The notes under the pieces: generated by a model | Told to the model about the DNA's origin: nothing | Databases searched by the model: none | What the model saw: only the letters and a program-made list of their open reading frames with translations | In this document: in pieces, positions 15,926-24,485 of the stretch | Numbering within the stretch: position 1 is the stretch's first letter | Layout of the letters: every line of letters starts with the position of its first letter | Assembly: GCA_964524145.1 (NCBI GenBank) | Contig: CAZGCA010000037.1 | Coordinates: 1 to 54,753 of the forward strand | Length of the DNA: 54,753 nucleotides | Direction of reading: 5' to 3' | Origin: CAZGCA01 sp964524145 | GTDB lineage: Bacteria; Hydrogenedentota; CAZGCA01 | Program-made: the position numbers and the translations under genes

Positions 15926-17368
15926 ATGAGCGCAAAACGTCTGCACGTCAGGTCGCGACGAGAGTTTTTGGCAACCGCAGCCCTTGGGGCAGTACCGTTG
16001 TGGCAGTTGGCTGGCCCCTCAGCCGTCGCAAAGACCAAGAAGCGGCGGAACGTGATATTGGTCCTGATAGACGACCAGCGGTACGACGCCATGAGCTGCA
16101 TGGGGCATCCGTTTCTGAAGACACCCAACCTTGATCGGTTGGCGGCCGGCGGGGCGCACTTCAAAAACGCGTTCGTCACCACATCGCTCTGCTCGCCGAG
16201 TCGCGCCACAATACTCACCGGCCAGTACGCGCACGTCCACGGGATCATAGACAACCAGACACGCTTGCGGCCGGGCACGCCGACGTTCCCACAGGAGTTG
16301 CAGAAAGCGGGTTACAAGACGGGGTTCGTTGGCAAGTGGCATATGGGAGGAAGCAACGATGCGGCCCGACCGGGCTTCGACCGGTGGGTGAGCTTCAGGG
16401 GCCAGGGCGTCTACAACAACCCTCGTTTCAACGTGGACGGCGAACGGGTCAAACGAACGGGGTACGTCACCGACCTTATCACCGATTACGCACTCGAGTT
16501 TCTGAAAGAGGCACAAAACGGCCCGTTCTTCCTCTACATGTCTCACAAGGCCGTCCATGCAGGGTTTGTACCTGCCGAACGGCACAAAAGCCTGTATGCG
16601 GACGTCGAGCTGGAGTTTCCGGCCTCTATGGCCGATACGGAGGAGAACTACCGGGGCAAACCAGCATGGGTACGCAATCAACGCAACAGCTTTCATGGCG
16701 TGGACAACATCTACCAGCAACACATCCCGCTCGAGACAGTTGCCCGCGACTATTGCCGGACGCTGGTCGCGGTCGATGACAGCATAGGCCGGTTGATCGA
16801 TGCGCTCGAAGACCTGGGGTTGCTGGAATCGACGCTCATCATATACATGGGCGACAACGGGTTTATGCTCGGCGAACATGGCTTGATAGACAAACGTGCC
16901 ATGTACGAGGAATCCATCCGGATACCGTTCCTGGTCCATTGTCCGGAGATAGTTCCTGCGGGACAGTCGATCGAGAAGATGGTGCTGAACATAGATGTGG
17001 CGCCGACAGTCCTGGACGCGGCGGGCGCCGACGTGCCGCCGACCGTCCAGGGAAGATCGTTCCTACCGCTTGCGCGCAGGGAGAGCACCGATTGGCGGAC
17101 ATCATGGCTCTACGAGTACTTCTGGGAATCGGCGTTCCCACAGACGCCAACGGTGTTCGGGGTGCGTACGGACCGGCACAAGTACATGAAATACCACGGC
17201 GTCTGGGACACCAACGAGCTGTACGATCTGGAAAATGATCCCCTCGAAATGACCAACCTTATGGGCCAAGATGAGCACAGGAAGGTCGGTACAGAGATGC
17301 GGAAAGAGCTTTCGCGCCTGTTGGGCGAATTCGGCGCGGCGGCGCTCCCCTCTTGGAACGCGACCTGA
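15926..17368 (+). CDS. Secreted (Tat) formylglycine-dependent sulfatase
   Basis: The ATG at 15926 gives 480 residues and puts the twin-arginine signal 'RSRREFLATAALGAVPLW' at residues 9-26. Metal-binding Asp49/Asp50 in 'VILVLIDDQR' and Cys89 in 'CSPSRATILTG' (the CxPSR motif, oxidised to formylglycine) define a type I sulfatase; 'GFVGKWHMG' and 'YMGDNGFMLGEHG' complete the active site. Such enzymes remove sulfate esters from glycans. A Tat signal implies folding in the cytoplasm, where the formylglycine modification would occur, and then export. It is followed 18 nt later by a fucose-isomerase-like gene and a glycosidase, suggesting sulfated-fucan or similar breakdown. Confidence 0.93.
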   Translation: MSAKRLHVRSRREFLATAALGAVPLWQLAGPSAVAKTKKRRNVILVLIDDQRYDAMSCMGHPFLKTPNLDRLAAGGAHFKNAFVTTSLCSPSRATILTGQYAHVHGIIDNQTRLRPGTPTFPQELQKAGYKTGFVGKWHMGGSNDAARPGFDRWVSFRGQGVYNNPRFNVDGERVKRTGYVTDLITDYALEFLKEAQNGPFFLYMSHKAVHAGFVPAERHKSLYADVELEFPASMADTEENYRGKPAWVRNQRNSFHGVDNIYQQHIPLETVARDYCRTLVAVDDSIGRLIDALEDLGLLESTLIIYMGDNGFMLGEHGLIDKRAMYEESIRIPFLVHCPEIVPAGQSIEKMVLNIDVAPTVLDAAGADVPPTVQGRSFLPLARRESTDWRTSWLYEYFWESAFPQTPTVFGVRTDRHKYMKYHGVWDTNELYDLENDPLEMTNLMGQDEHRKVGTEMRKELSRLLGEFGAAALPSWNAT

Positions 17369-17386
17369 TCGAAAGGGAAGACCGAC

Positions 17387-18724
17387 ATGGAACGAGAACA
17401 ACCAGTCATTGGCATTATGACGCTCAGCCTGCCGCGCGAACGCACGGATCTCGCAGAAAGGTTTCATCAGGCCGCCGTCGAGGGGCTGTCCGCAAGTAAT
17501 GCTGACGTCGTGGCCCACGAAGGGTTGGTGTTTACCTCCGAGGCCGCAGTGCAGGCCGCGCGGGACATCGAGGCAAGAGGGGCCGATTGCATCTTGTACC
17601 TTCTAGGCACGTGGGTGTTTTCTCCAACGGTGGTGTCGGCGGTGCGGACGGTCAGCGTGCCCTCGGGGATATGGGCTGAATCCGAGCCAGCGTCGTTCTC
17701 ATTGACTGCGGGCGGCATAGTCCATGGGTCTCTGGAGGAGTTGGGCATCGATCACAGGTTCTTCTACGGCTCACCAAAGGAGAAGCGGACGCTGAAGGAG
17801 ATCGGCACGTTTGCACGCGCAGCCCACGCCGTGACCGGTCTTGACGGGTCGACGATGGGCCTCATCGGGGGCAGAGTCATGGGAATGTATACGACTGAGG
17901 TGGATACGTCGCAGATCAAGGCTCTCTTCGGCGTGGAGATCGAACACGTTGACTCGCTCGAGCAGTACCTTAGGGCGGAACGTGCGGACGCCGACGCTGT
18001 CGCGGAAACGCGCAGCATGCTGGGGGCCGAGTTCGGCACGATCAACGTTGATGAGCAGCGGCTCGAGAAATCCATCCGGGTGTACCATTCGTTACGCGGG
18101 ATCATCAAGAACAGAGGCTACGATTTCGCGGCGGTCAAGTGTCAGGGCGCGATGATAGACAATTACGCCTGTTCGTGCCTTGCTGGATCGCTTATCAACG
18201 ACGAGGGCACCGTTCTGGCCTGCGAGTCGGATGTTAACGCGGCCCTCACCATGCAGATTCTCAAGCTCGTCTCGGGGGCTGGGCCCGTTCTTTTCGGCGA
18301 CGTCAACCATGTTGACCGCGACGAGGGAATGCTGCGCATCGTAAACTGCGGTTCGATGCCGTCGCTGATGGCCAACTCCCGCAAGGAGGTGGACCTCGGG
18401 CCTCAGTACGACTACATGGGTGAAGCCGGGGGCGCTACCACGGTCATGTGCTGCAAGCCGGGACCCGTGACGGTCGCGAGGCTGAGCCGGATCGAGGGCG
18501 AATACGTGATGCTCATTGCCGAGGGCGAGGCCGTCGAACAACCTAAGAAACGGTTCAAGGAAGCGAGGGAACATTGGCCCCACATGTTTGTCTCTGTCGA
18601 CGGCGCCCCGGACACGCTTATACAGAACCTTCGGTCGAACCACCTGCACGCATGCTACGGCCGCTTTGCTCCCGAACTGCTGGACGTGTGTGACCTGTTG
18701 GACATACTGCCAATCACGGTGTAG
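17387..18724 (+). CDS. L-fucose/L-arabinose isomerase superfamily protein
   Basis: A 445-residue protein from ATG at 17387. The N-terminal half alternates Rossmann-like strands ('IGIMTLSLPRERTD', 'DCILYLLGTWVFSP', 'STMGLIGGRVMGMY'). The C-terminal half has 'YDFAAVKCQGAMIDNYACSC', 'ACESDVNAALTMQIL', 'PVLFGDVNHVD' and 'CKPGPVTVARLSRIEGEYVML', as in FucI-type ketol isomerases, where Glu and Asp of such segments bind Mn2+. Residue 'ESDVNAAL' would hold a metal-binding Glu/Asp pair. It probably interconverts an aldose and ketose in the cytoplasm, and the sugar is unknown. It sits between sulfatase and glycosidase genes in one transcript. Confidence 0.8.
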   Translation: MEREQPVIGIMTLSLPRERTDLAERFHQAAVEGLSASNADVVAHEGLVFTSEAAVQAARDIEARGADCILYLLGTWVFSPTVVSAVRTVSVPSGIWAESEPASFSLTAGGIVHGSLEELGIDHRFFYGSPKEKRTLKEIGTFARAAHAVTGLDGSTMGLIGGRVMGMYTTEVDTSQIKALFGVEIEHVDSLEQYLRAERADADAVAETRSMLGAEFGTINVDEQRLEKSIRVYHSLRGIIKNRGYDFAAVKCQGAMIDNYACSCLAGSLINDEGTVLACESDVNAALTMQILKLVSGAGPVLFGDVNHVDRDEGMLRIVNCGSMPSLMANSRKEVDLGPQYDYMGEAGGATTVMCCKPGPVTVARLSRIEGEYVMLIAEGEAVEQPKKRFKEAREHWPHMFVSVDGAPDTLIQNLRSNHLHACYGRFAPELLDVCDLLDILPITV

Positions 18725-18731
18725 GAGACTA

Positions 18732-20528
18732 ATGCGGGCGGCCCCAAGGTTCCCCTTTTGCATTTCCGTGACCATCGCGGTCATGATGCTGAGCGCCCGA
18801 ATGGCCGTTGCTATGAGAGTGGTGCCTGCAACGAACGGGCAGCGCGTCTGGCAGGTGAGCGAGTTCGCATTGTTCGGGGTCCGCGAAACCGACAACCCAT
18901 ACGATCCTGAGTCCATCGCTGTTGATGTGACGTTCACCGCTCCGTCAGGCGAGGCCGTCACCGTTCCCGCATTCTGGTTCCAGGATTACACGCGGGAGTT
19001 GCTGGCACCCGAGCAACCCGATCCCGGCAACGAAAGAAGACGGCAATCCGAGAAACTCTGCCCCACCGGAAAGCCGGGTTGGAGAGTGCGATTCACCCCG
19101 CTAGAGCCGGGTCGCCACCGCTACCGTGTTGTTGTTACTGAAGAAGGGACACGCACGGAGACGGCTGAAGGCTCGTTCGCGGTCGAGCCCAAGCCCGAGG
19201 ATGCGCACGGCTTCGTGCGCGTTGAGCCACAAGACAAGCGCCATTTCATGCTGGACGATGGCAGCCCACTGCCGCTGCTTGGCGAGTGTGCGTGTTGGCA
19301 CGGCCGTCGCGGGACGTTCGACTACGACGACTGGTACGGGGCGTTTGCCAAGGTCGGGATGAACTACAGTCGGCTGTGGATGTGGCCCCAGGCGTTCGGC
19401 ATCGAGGTGTTGGGTGACGAGCGGCTCAACTACAACCAGGAGCGCGCGTGGCGGCTCGACTACGTTCTGGAACTCGCGGCCCGCAAGGGCATCTACATCA
19501 TGCTCTGCCTGGACTACCACGGCATCTTTCAAGTCGAGCCGGATTACTGGGGCGGCAACAACTGGTGGCCGCAACACCCGTACAACACGTCTCAAGGAGG
19601 ACCGTGCCGCGCACAGAACGAGTTCTTCACGAACAAGGCTGCCAAGAAGCTGTACCGCAAACGTCTCCGGTATCTGATCGGGCGCTACGCGGCACAGCCG
19701 TCGCTGATGTCCTGGCAGTTCTTTAATGAGATCGACAACGTGTACAACCATCTCGAACGGTCCGACGTGATAGCGTGGCACGACGAAACCGCGCGATGGC
19801 TGCGTGCGAACGATCCATACGACCACCTGATCACAACAAGTTTCTCCCTTGCCACCAGATCCACGGGGATGTGGAAGCTGGACAGCCTCGACTATGCCCA
19901 GGAACACTGCTACCTGGACGGTCGCGAGGAGCCCGCGAGGATAATGGCCGACGCGGCCCGCCGTTATCGAAAGCGATACGGCAAACCGATCTATATCGGC
20001 GAATTCGGAGTGAGTTGGCGGGGCTTCAAGCCGGAAATGGACTCGTACCGTCGCGGGCTGCAGCAGGGGCTCTGGGGCGGCATCCTCGGCGGGACTGCCG
20101 GGACCGCCATGCCATGGTGGTGGGAGAACATCCATCAGGAGAACTTGTATCCACTATGGGGCTCGCTTGCCCGGTTCCTCGAGGGTACAGGATTCGGATC
20201 TGCGGGGTGGCGTCCGGTCCGAGTCTCCAGCAAAGAGGATCGGCTCGACGTCTTCGGCATGACAGACGGCCGAACCGCGCTCGTGTGGGCTATCGACCGG
20301 CGATATCACTATCCCAACGGCGCGAACGCCATCCCGAAGCAGGTGGCCGGTGCCGAATTAACGGTCCACGGCCTGCCCGATGGCGACTTCCTGGTGCAGT
20401 GGTGGCACACCCGCGAAGGCCGCGTTGTGTACAAAAACCCTGCGCAAGTCGAAAACGGGAACGTGAACCTGAAAATACGGCCGTTCGCCATTGACATCGC
20501 CGCGCGGGTCACGCGAACCACCGAATAG
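18732..20528 (+). CDS. Secreted DUF5060-type glycoside hydrolase, clan GH-A
   Basis: The ATG at 18732 has AGGAG just upstream and begins 8 nt after the previous stop. The 598-residue protein has a signal peptide (ISVTIAVMMLSARMAVA) and an N-terminal DUF5060 beta-sandwich ('QVSEFALFG', 'GWRVRFTPLEPGRHRYRVVV'). The catalytic TIM barrel follows: 'YSRLWMWPQAFGIEV', acid/base Glu333 in 'QFFNEIDNV', nucleophile Glu424 in 'YIGEFGVSW', and 'GTAMPWWWENIHQENL'. A C-terminal small beta domain ends the protein. Related proteins act on beta-mannan-like or other plant or algal glycans; specificity cannot be read here. It is the last gene of the sulfatase operon. Confidence 0.88.
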   Translation: MRAAPRFPFCISVTIAVMMLSARMAVAMRVVPATNGQRVWQVSEFALFGVRETDNPYDPESIAVDVTFTAPSGEAVTVPAFWFQDYTRELLAPEQPDPGNERRRQSEKLCPTGKPGWRVRFTPLEPGRHRYRVVVTEEGTRTETAEGSFAVEPKPEDAHGFVRVEPQDKRHFMLDDGSPLPLLGECACWHGRRGTFDYDDWYGAFAKVGMNYSRLWMWPQAFGIEVLGDERLNYNQERAWRLDYVLELAARKGIYIMLCLDYHGIFQVEPDYWGGNNWWPQHPYNTSQGGPCRAQNEFFTNKAAKKLYRKRLRYLIGRYAAQPSLMSWQFFNEIDNVYNHLERSDVIAWHDETARWLRANDPYDHLITTSFSLATRSTGMWKLDSLDYAQEHCYLDGREEPARIMADAARRYRKRYGKPIYIGEFGVSWRGFKPEMDSYRRGLQQGLWGGILGGTAGTAMPWWWENIHQENLYPLWGSLARFLEGTGFGSAGWRPVRVSSKEDRLDVFGMTDGRTALVWAIDRRYHYPNGANAIPKQVAGAELTVHGLPDGDFLVQWWHTREGRVVYKNPAQVENGNVNLKIRPFAIDIAARVTRTTE

Positions 20529-20588
20529 GTATCCTACATAGGTAGTAACCGCCCATCCGCCGTCGTTCAATAAAGGCGCGCGTTATTA

Positions 20589-20617
20589 TTGACACCGCTT
20601 GGGCCGTGAAGTATAAT
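20589..20617 (+). promoter_or_regulatory. Consensus promoter of tRNA-Gln (and probably glmU)
   Basis: TTGACA (20589-20594), 17-nt spacer, TATAAT (20612-20617): a perfect sigma-70 consensus at both boxes. Predicted start ~20624. It is the best promoter in the window, as expected for a stable RNA. Confidence 0.85.
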
Positions 20618-20623
20618 GGCGGT

Positions 20624-20735
20624 CTGAAGAAGAGGTGTGTCACGAGGCTGAAAACCCGTGGCGGCGGTAGTTCACGCCTGGAAAAGGGTGTGTAGCCACG
20701 GTGTAAGGGCAGGTTTTTTCCGACTATCTGACTGC
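20624..20735 (+). other. Transcribed, foldable leader ahead of tRNA-Gln
   Basis: About 112 nt lie between the predicted start and the tRNA. CCGTGGC (20656-20662) pairs with GCCACGG (20695-20701), enclosing a small GGCG/CGCC hairpin (20663-20666/20675-20678). A run of six T follows at 20714-20719, 12 nt beyond the stem, so it is not a standard terminator. It may be a processed 5' leader or a small RNA; I do not recognise it. Confidence 0.35.
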
Positions 20736-20810
20736 TGGGGCGTCGTCAAACTGGTAAGACACAGGACTTTGGTTCCTGGATTGAAGGTTCGAGTCCTTCC
20801 GCCCCAGCCA
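20736..20810 (+). tRNA. tRNA-Gln (anticodon TTG)
   Basis: The acceptor stem TGGGGCG (20736-20742) pairs with CGCCCCA (20800-20806), then discriminator G and an encoded CCA end (20808-20810). The anticodon arm is CAGGA-CTTTGGT-TCCTG with anticodon TTG, reading CAA and by wobble CAG. The T arm contains GGTTCGAGTCC. It lies just ahead of glmU-prs-rplY-pth; tRNA-Gln next to prs-rplY-pth is also seen in Geobacter-type genomes (recalled). Confidence 0.97.
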
Positions 20811-20846
20811 TTTCCACCCAAGGTGGAGTTGACCGGAGGCAGGTTG

Positions 20847-22238
20847 GTGACGCGACAATCGTCAGGCAGACCGGCGTGCGTTATACTTGCAGCGGGCGAG
20901 GGCAAACGTATGAAGTCAAGTCTGCCAAAGGTGCTGCATCGGGTTGGCGGCCAGACGATGATAGAACGAGTTGTTGGCCTTGCCGAGCGCACAGGGGTAT
21001 CGGGCATCGTGGCGGTTATGTCCGCCGACGGGCTGAAGCCTGCGCGTGAGAAGCTCAACGCTCGAGCCGACTACGTTGTGCAGCGAGAACGTCTCGGTAC
21101 GGGCCACGCGCTCACGTGTGCGAAACGCAAACTGGCCGGGCATCAAGGAGCCGTGCTGGTGCTAAACGGCGACGGCGTGCTCTACACAGCGGGCACATTG
21201 AAGCGGCTCATCTCGAAACACCGACGGTGCGGCGCAGCCGCGACAGTGTTGACGGCGGACTATCCCGACCCGGCGGGGTACGGGAGGATAGTCCGGGACG
21301 AGAAGGGTGGGGTACTTGCCATAGTCGAAGAGCGCGATGCGACACCCGAGCAGCGGCGGATCCGCGAGGTCAACTCGAGCGTGTACTGTTTCGAGTGGCG
21401 AAAGGTCTCCCGCGCTCTCAACCACATAGGGCGCGATAACGACCAAGGCGAATTCTACCTGACGGATGTGATATCGTACTTTCGGGCTCGGCGCGAGCGT
21501 GTCGAGACGTACAAGACGGGCAACTGGCGCGAAACGCTTGGGGTGAACTCGCGCCGCGAGTTGGCGTTTGTGCAGGACATTGTATGGGAGATGAAACGGG
21601 ACAAGCTTATGGCTTCGGGCGTGACGCTTGTTGAGCCTCAGACCGTTTACGTCGATGACGTCGCCGTTATAGGTCGGGACACGACCGTGTTCCCGGGCAC
21701 GTTTATCTCGGGCAAGTCACGTGTCGGGTCGGGTTGCAGGATAGGGCCGTATACCGTAATTGAGGACTGCGTCATTGCTGACGACGCGGCAGTGATAATG
21801 AGCCATTGTGAGCGGGCACGGATAAACCGAGGTGCCGCTGTCGGCCCGTTCGCACATCTCCGTCCCGGAGCGCGAATAGGTGCCGGTGACAGGATAGGTA
21901 ACTTCGTAGAGGTGAAAAACTCGAGGATCGGGCCGAACACCAACGCGGCCCACCTGACCTATTTAGGAGATGCGGTTGTGGGGTCGGGCGTCAACATAGG
22001 CGCCGGCACGATAACGGCGAATTATGACGGGAAGCGCAAACATCGAACGGTGATTGACAACGGCGCGTCGACGGGGTGCAATACCGTACTCGTGGCGCCG
22101 GTTCGTGTCGGGCGCGAGGCCAAAACCGGTGCGGGCACGGTGGTTCCGAAAGGGCAAAACGTTCCGCGCGGGCAGACGGTAGTAGGAGCGCCCGCACGAC
22201 GTCTCGGCAAGCGCAAGAAGGGGGCCAGGAATGCCTAA
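20847..22238 (+). CDS. glmU: Bifunctional GlmU (UDP-GlcNAc pyrophosphorylase / GlcN-1-P acetyltransferase)
   Basis: I chose the GTG at 20847, 7 nt after GGAGG; a TTG at 20844 is closer. The frame open further upstream runs through the tRNA and is not coding. The 463-residue protein has the uridylyltransferase loop 'VILAAGEGKRMKSSLPKVLH', 'RLGTGHALTCAK' and 'NGDGVL' (metal Asp). The left-handed beta-helix domain has 'GPFAHLRPGARIG', 'NFVEVKNS', catalytic His in 'NAAHLTYLGDA' and 'GVNIGAGTITANYDG'. It makes UDP-GlcNAc for peptidoglycan and LPS. The usual 'LAAGxGTRM' Thr is Lys here, and 'GDVPLL' is 'GDGVLY'. It overlaps prs by 8 nt. Confidence 0.96.
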   Translation: MTRQSSGRPACVILAAGEGKRMKSSLPKVLHRVGGQTMIERVVGLAERTGVSGIVAVMSADGLKPAREKLNARADYVVQRERLGTGHALTCAKRKLAGHQGAVLVLNGDGVLYTAGTLKRLISKHRRCGAAATVLTADYPDPAGYGRIVRDEKGGVLAIVEERDATPEQRRIREVNSSVYCFEWRKVSRALNHIGRDNDQGEFYLTDVISYFRARRERVETYKTGNWRETLGVNSRRELAFVQDIVWEMKRDKLMASGVTLVEPQTVYVDDVAVIGRDTTVFPGTFISGKSRVGSGCRIGPYTVIEDCVIADDAAVIMSHCERARINRGAAVGPFAHLRPGARIGAGDRIGNFVEVKNSRIGPNTNAAHLTYLGDAVVGSGVNIGAGTITANYDGKRKHRTVIDNGASTGCNTVLVAPVRVGREAKTGAGTVVPKGQNVPRGQTVVGAPARRLGKRKKGARNA

Positions 22239-23169
22239 CGATCTTAAGGTTTTCTCAGGGAGTGCGAGCGCCGAACTGACTCAGGAGATATGCAAGTATC
22301 TCTGCATGGAGATGGGTAAGTCGACCGTCGGACGGTTCAGCGACGGTGAGATTTCGGTCAAGCTGAACGAAAACGTGCGCGGTTCGGACCTGTTTGTCGT
22401 GAACTCCACATCGCGGCCCCAGGACAGCCATCTGATGGAACTTTTGATGATGGTGGATGCAGCACGCAGGGCTTCTGCCGGGCGGGTCACGGCGGTGATA
22501 CCCTACTACGGCTACGCGCGCCAGGACAGGAAAGATCAGCCCCGGGTGCCGATAACCGCACGCCTGGTGGCAAATTTGATCACGGCTGCGGGAGCCGGTC
22601 GAGTGTTGACGATAGATCTGCATGCGGATCAGATTCAGGGATTCTTCGATATTATTGTGGACCACCTCTATGCGACGCCGGTGCTCGTCGATTTCGCGCG
22701 GCGTGAGGGCTTGGACAACCTCGTCATTGTTGCGCCGGACCCCGGAAGCGTGAAGCGGGCACGAGACTTCGCGAACCGGCTACACGCTGACTTGGTAATA
22801 GTGGACAAACGTCGAAAGCGTGCGAACGTTTCCGAGGTGATGAACGTGATAGGTGACGTTGAAGGTCGTAACGCGATCGTCCTCGACGATATGATCGATA
22901 CTGCGGGAACCCTCGTCAAGGCGGCGCAAGCCGTTGTAGACAAAGGCGCTTGCTCGGCGCGCGCGTGCTGCACGCATCCGGTCTTTTCGGGTCGCGCCGT
23001 CGAGAACATCGAGGAGTCGTGCCTGGAACAGGTCGTAGTGTGCAACACCATCGCCTTGACCCCGGACAAGCTCGTGCCCAAGATCAAGGTGCTCTCGGTG
23101 GCGAGGTTGCTGGGCGAGGCGATACGGCGGATACATCACGGCGAATCAGTAAGCTCGCTATTCCTATAG
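22231..23169 (+). CDS. prs: Ribose-phosphate pyrophosphokinase
   Basis: A 312-residue PRPP synthetase of normal length, with start ATG at 22231 inside the end of glmU. Visible motifs: 'GRFSDGEISVKLNENVRG', 'SRPQDSHLMELLMMVDA', 'RVTAVIPYYGYARQDRKDQ' (ATP-binding flexible loop), 'LTIDLHADQIQGFF', and the PRPP-binding 'AIVLDDMIDTAGTLVKAA'. It makes PRPP from ribose-5-phosphate and ATP for nucleotide, His and Trp synthesis. It is in a coupled operon with glmU upstream and rplY downstream. Confidence 0.98.
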   Translation: MPNDLKVFSGSASAELTQEICKYLCMEMGKSTVGRFSDGEISVKLNENVRGSDLFVVNSTSRPQDSHLMELLMMVDAARRASAGRVTAVIPYYGYARQDRKDQPRVPITARLVANLITAAGAGRVLTIDLHADQIQGFFDIIVDHLYATPVLVDFARREGLDNLVIVAPDPGSVKRARDFANRLHADLVIVDKRRKRANVSEVMNVIGDVEGRNAIVLDDMIDTAGTLVKAAQAVVDKGACSARACCTHPVFSGRAVENIEESCLEQVVVCNTIALTPDKLVPKIKVLSVARLLGEAIRRIHHGESVSSLFL

Positions 23170-23213
23170 TTGGCGGTTGCCGCTACGGGTGGCGAGAGAA
23201 GGAGGACAAGAAG

Positions 23214-23897
23214 TTGAAACGAGACAAGTTAAAAGCAACGTTGCGTTCTGCAGTAGGAAAAGCACCGACACGCGCGGCGCGGCGACGTGGGGCCGTGCCC
23301 GGGATAGTCTACGGTGAAGGCGAGAACTCGGTGGCTGTCGAGGTGGGGCTAAGGGATTTCGAGAGGCTTCTTCGGGGTCATTCCGGCGAGCACGCCTTGG
23401 TCGACCTTGAGATCCAGGGCGACGACGGCCCGGTCAGGCCGGTGCTCGTACGCGAGGTTCAGCACGACCCAGTGAGCCAGAGCGTCCTGCACATAGATTT
23501 CCATGCTGTCGCGCTTGACCGCAAAGTGGAAACCAGGGTGCCGCTGGTCGCGGTGGGTGCGTCTGAGGGCGTCAAGAAGGGTGGCGTGCTTGACCTCACG
23601 ATGCACGACCTGCCAATACAGTGTTTGCCGACCGACATACCGGAGAACATCGAGGCCGACGTGGGCGCGCTGGACATAGGCGATTCGCTTCATGTTGGCG
23701 ATCTCACGCTGCCTGAAGGAATAACAGTGACGGTGGCCCTCAGCCGGACGGTTGCCACCGTCTTTGCGCCACGGGTCGAAGAGGAAGTTGCCGAGGCCGA
23801 ACTGGCCGAAGAAGAACTCGAGGCCGAGGAGCCCGAAGTGATCGGCGAGAAGAAGGAAGAAGAGGAAGCCGCAGAAACAGAAGAAAAGCAGGGGTAG
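23214..23897 (+). CDS. rplY: Ribosomal protein bL25 (Ctc/TL5 form)
   Basis: The start is a TTG at 23214 with GGAGG at 8-nt spacing, encoding MKRDKLKATLRS; the frame open further upstream is within prs. At 227 residues it is the long two-domain form: the 5S rRNA-binding domain ('RRRGAVPGIVYGEG', 'VREVQHDPVSQSVLHIDFHAV') and the C-terminal TL5 domain ('VPLVAVGASEGVKKGGVLD', 'DIPENIEADV'). A strongly acidic Glu/Ala tail of ~45 residues ends it. The rplY-pth pair is widely conserved. Confidence 0.95.
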   Translation: MKRDKLKATLRSAVGKAPTRAARRRGAVPGIVYGEGENSVAVEVGLRDFERLLRGHSGEHALVDLEIQGDDGPVRPVLVREVQHDPVSQSVLHIDFHAVALDRKVETRVPLVAVGASEGVKKGGVLDLTMHDLPIQCLPTDIPENIEADVGALDIGDSLHVGDLTLPEGITVTVALSRTVATVFAPRVEEEVAEAELAEEELEAEEPEVIGEKKEEEEAAETEEKQG

Positions 23898-23904
23898 TCG
23901 GAGA

Positions 23905-24462
23905 TTGAGGTTGGTTGTAGGGCTTGGCAATCCGGGGTCGCGCTATGCGGCAACACGCCACAACGTCGGGTTCATGGTTGTGGATTTACTCGCAAGTCGG
24001 CACAGGATAAGCTTCGACTCGCAGCGGTACCGATCGCGGGTTGGCGAAGGCAGAATAGGTGGTGTTGATGTGACGCTCATGAAGCCGCAAACCTTCATGA
24101 ACCTCAGCGGGGAAGCGGTCGGTCATGCAGTGCGGAGCCTGCTGGACGGTCCCGCTGAGCTACTGGTGGTAAGCGACGACGCCAACCTCAGCTTTGGAAG
24201 CATGCGGTTGCGGCGAACCGGAGGTCACGGCGGACACAATGGACTGCGGTCGGTCATTGCGTGTGTGGGTACGGAAGAGTTTCCCCGGTTGCGCATCGGC
24301 GTTGGCTGCGACCGGCTGCCCGACGATCTGACCGACTACGTGCTGGCCGAGTTTGATACGGACGAGCGCGACGAGTTGCCGGAGATAGTGGATCGCGCAA
24401 GCAGGGCGGTGGAAACCGCTCTTACTGAAGATATTGGTGAAGCAATGAACCGGTTCAATTGA
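23905..24462 (+). CDS. pth: Peptidyl-tRNA hydrolase
   Basis: A 185-residue protein with a TTG start at 23905, 7 nt after rplY. It opens MRLVVGLGNPGSRYAATRHN, containing catalytic His in 'ATRHNVGF', then 'LMKPQTFMNLSGEAV' (Asn), 'VSDDANLSFGSMRLRRTGGHGGHNGLRS' region, and 'PRLRIGVG'. It releases tRNA from prematurely dropped peptidyl-tRNA. Its last four bases overlap the open frame of ilvD, linking translation housekeeping to amino-acid synthesis on one transcript. Confidence 0.96.
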   Translation: MRLVVGLGNPGSRYAATRHNVGFMVVDLLASRHRISFDSQRYRSRVGEGRIGGVDVTLMKPQTFMNLSGEAVGHAVRSLLDGPAELLVVSDDANLSFGSMRLRRTGGHGGHNGLRSVIACVGTEEFPRLRIGVGCDRLPDDLTDYVLAEFDTDERDELPEIVDRASRAVETALTEDIGEAMNRFN

Positions 24463-24485
24463 CCGCTTCTGCGGGAGAAGATACT

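Noticed and set aside
20695..20719. Stem plus T-run before tRNA-Gln as a terminator
   Set aside because: The T-run begins 12 nt after the stem, and ending transcription there would silence the tRNA.
20736..20810. tRNA-Gln as an integration site
   Set aside because: No integrase gene and no repeat of the tRNA 3' end found nearby; neighbours are housekeeping genes.
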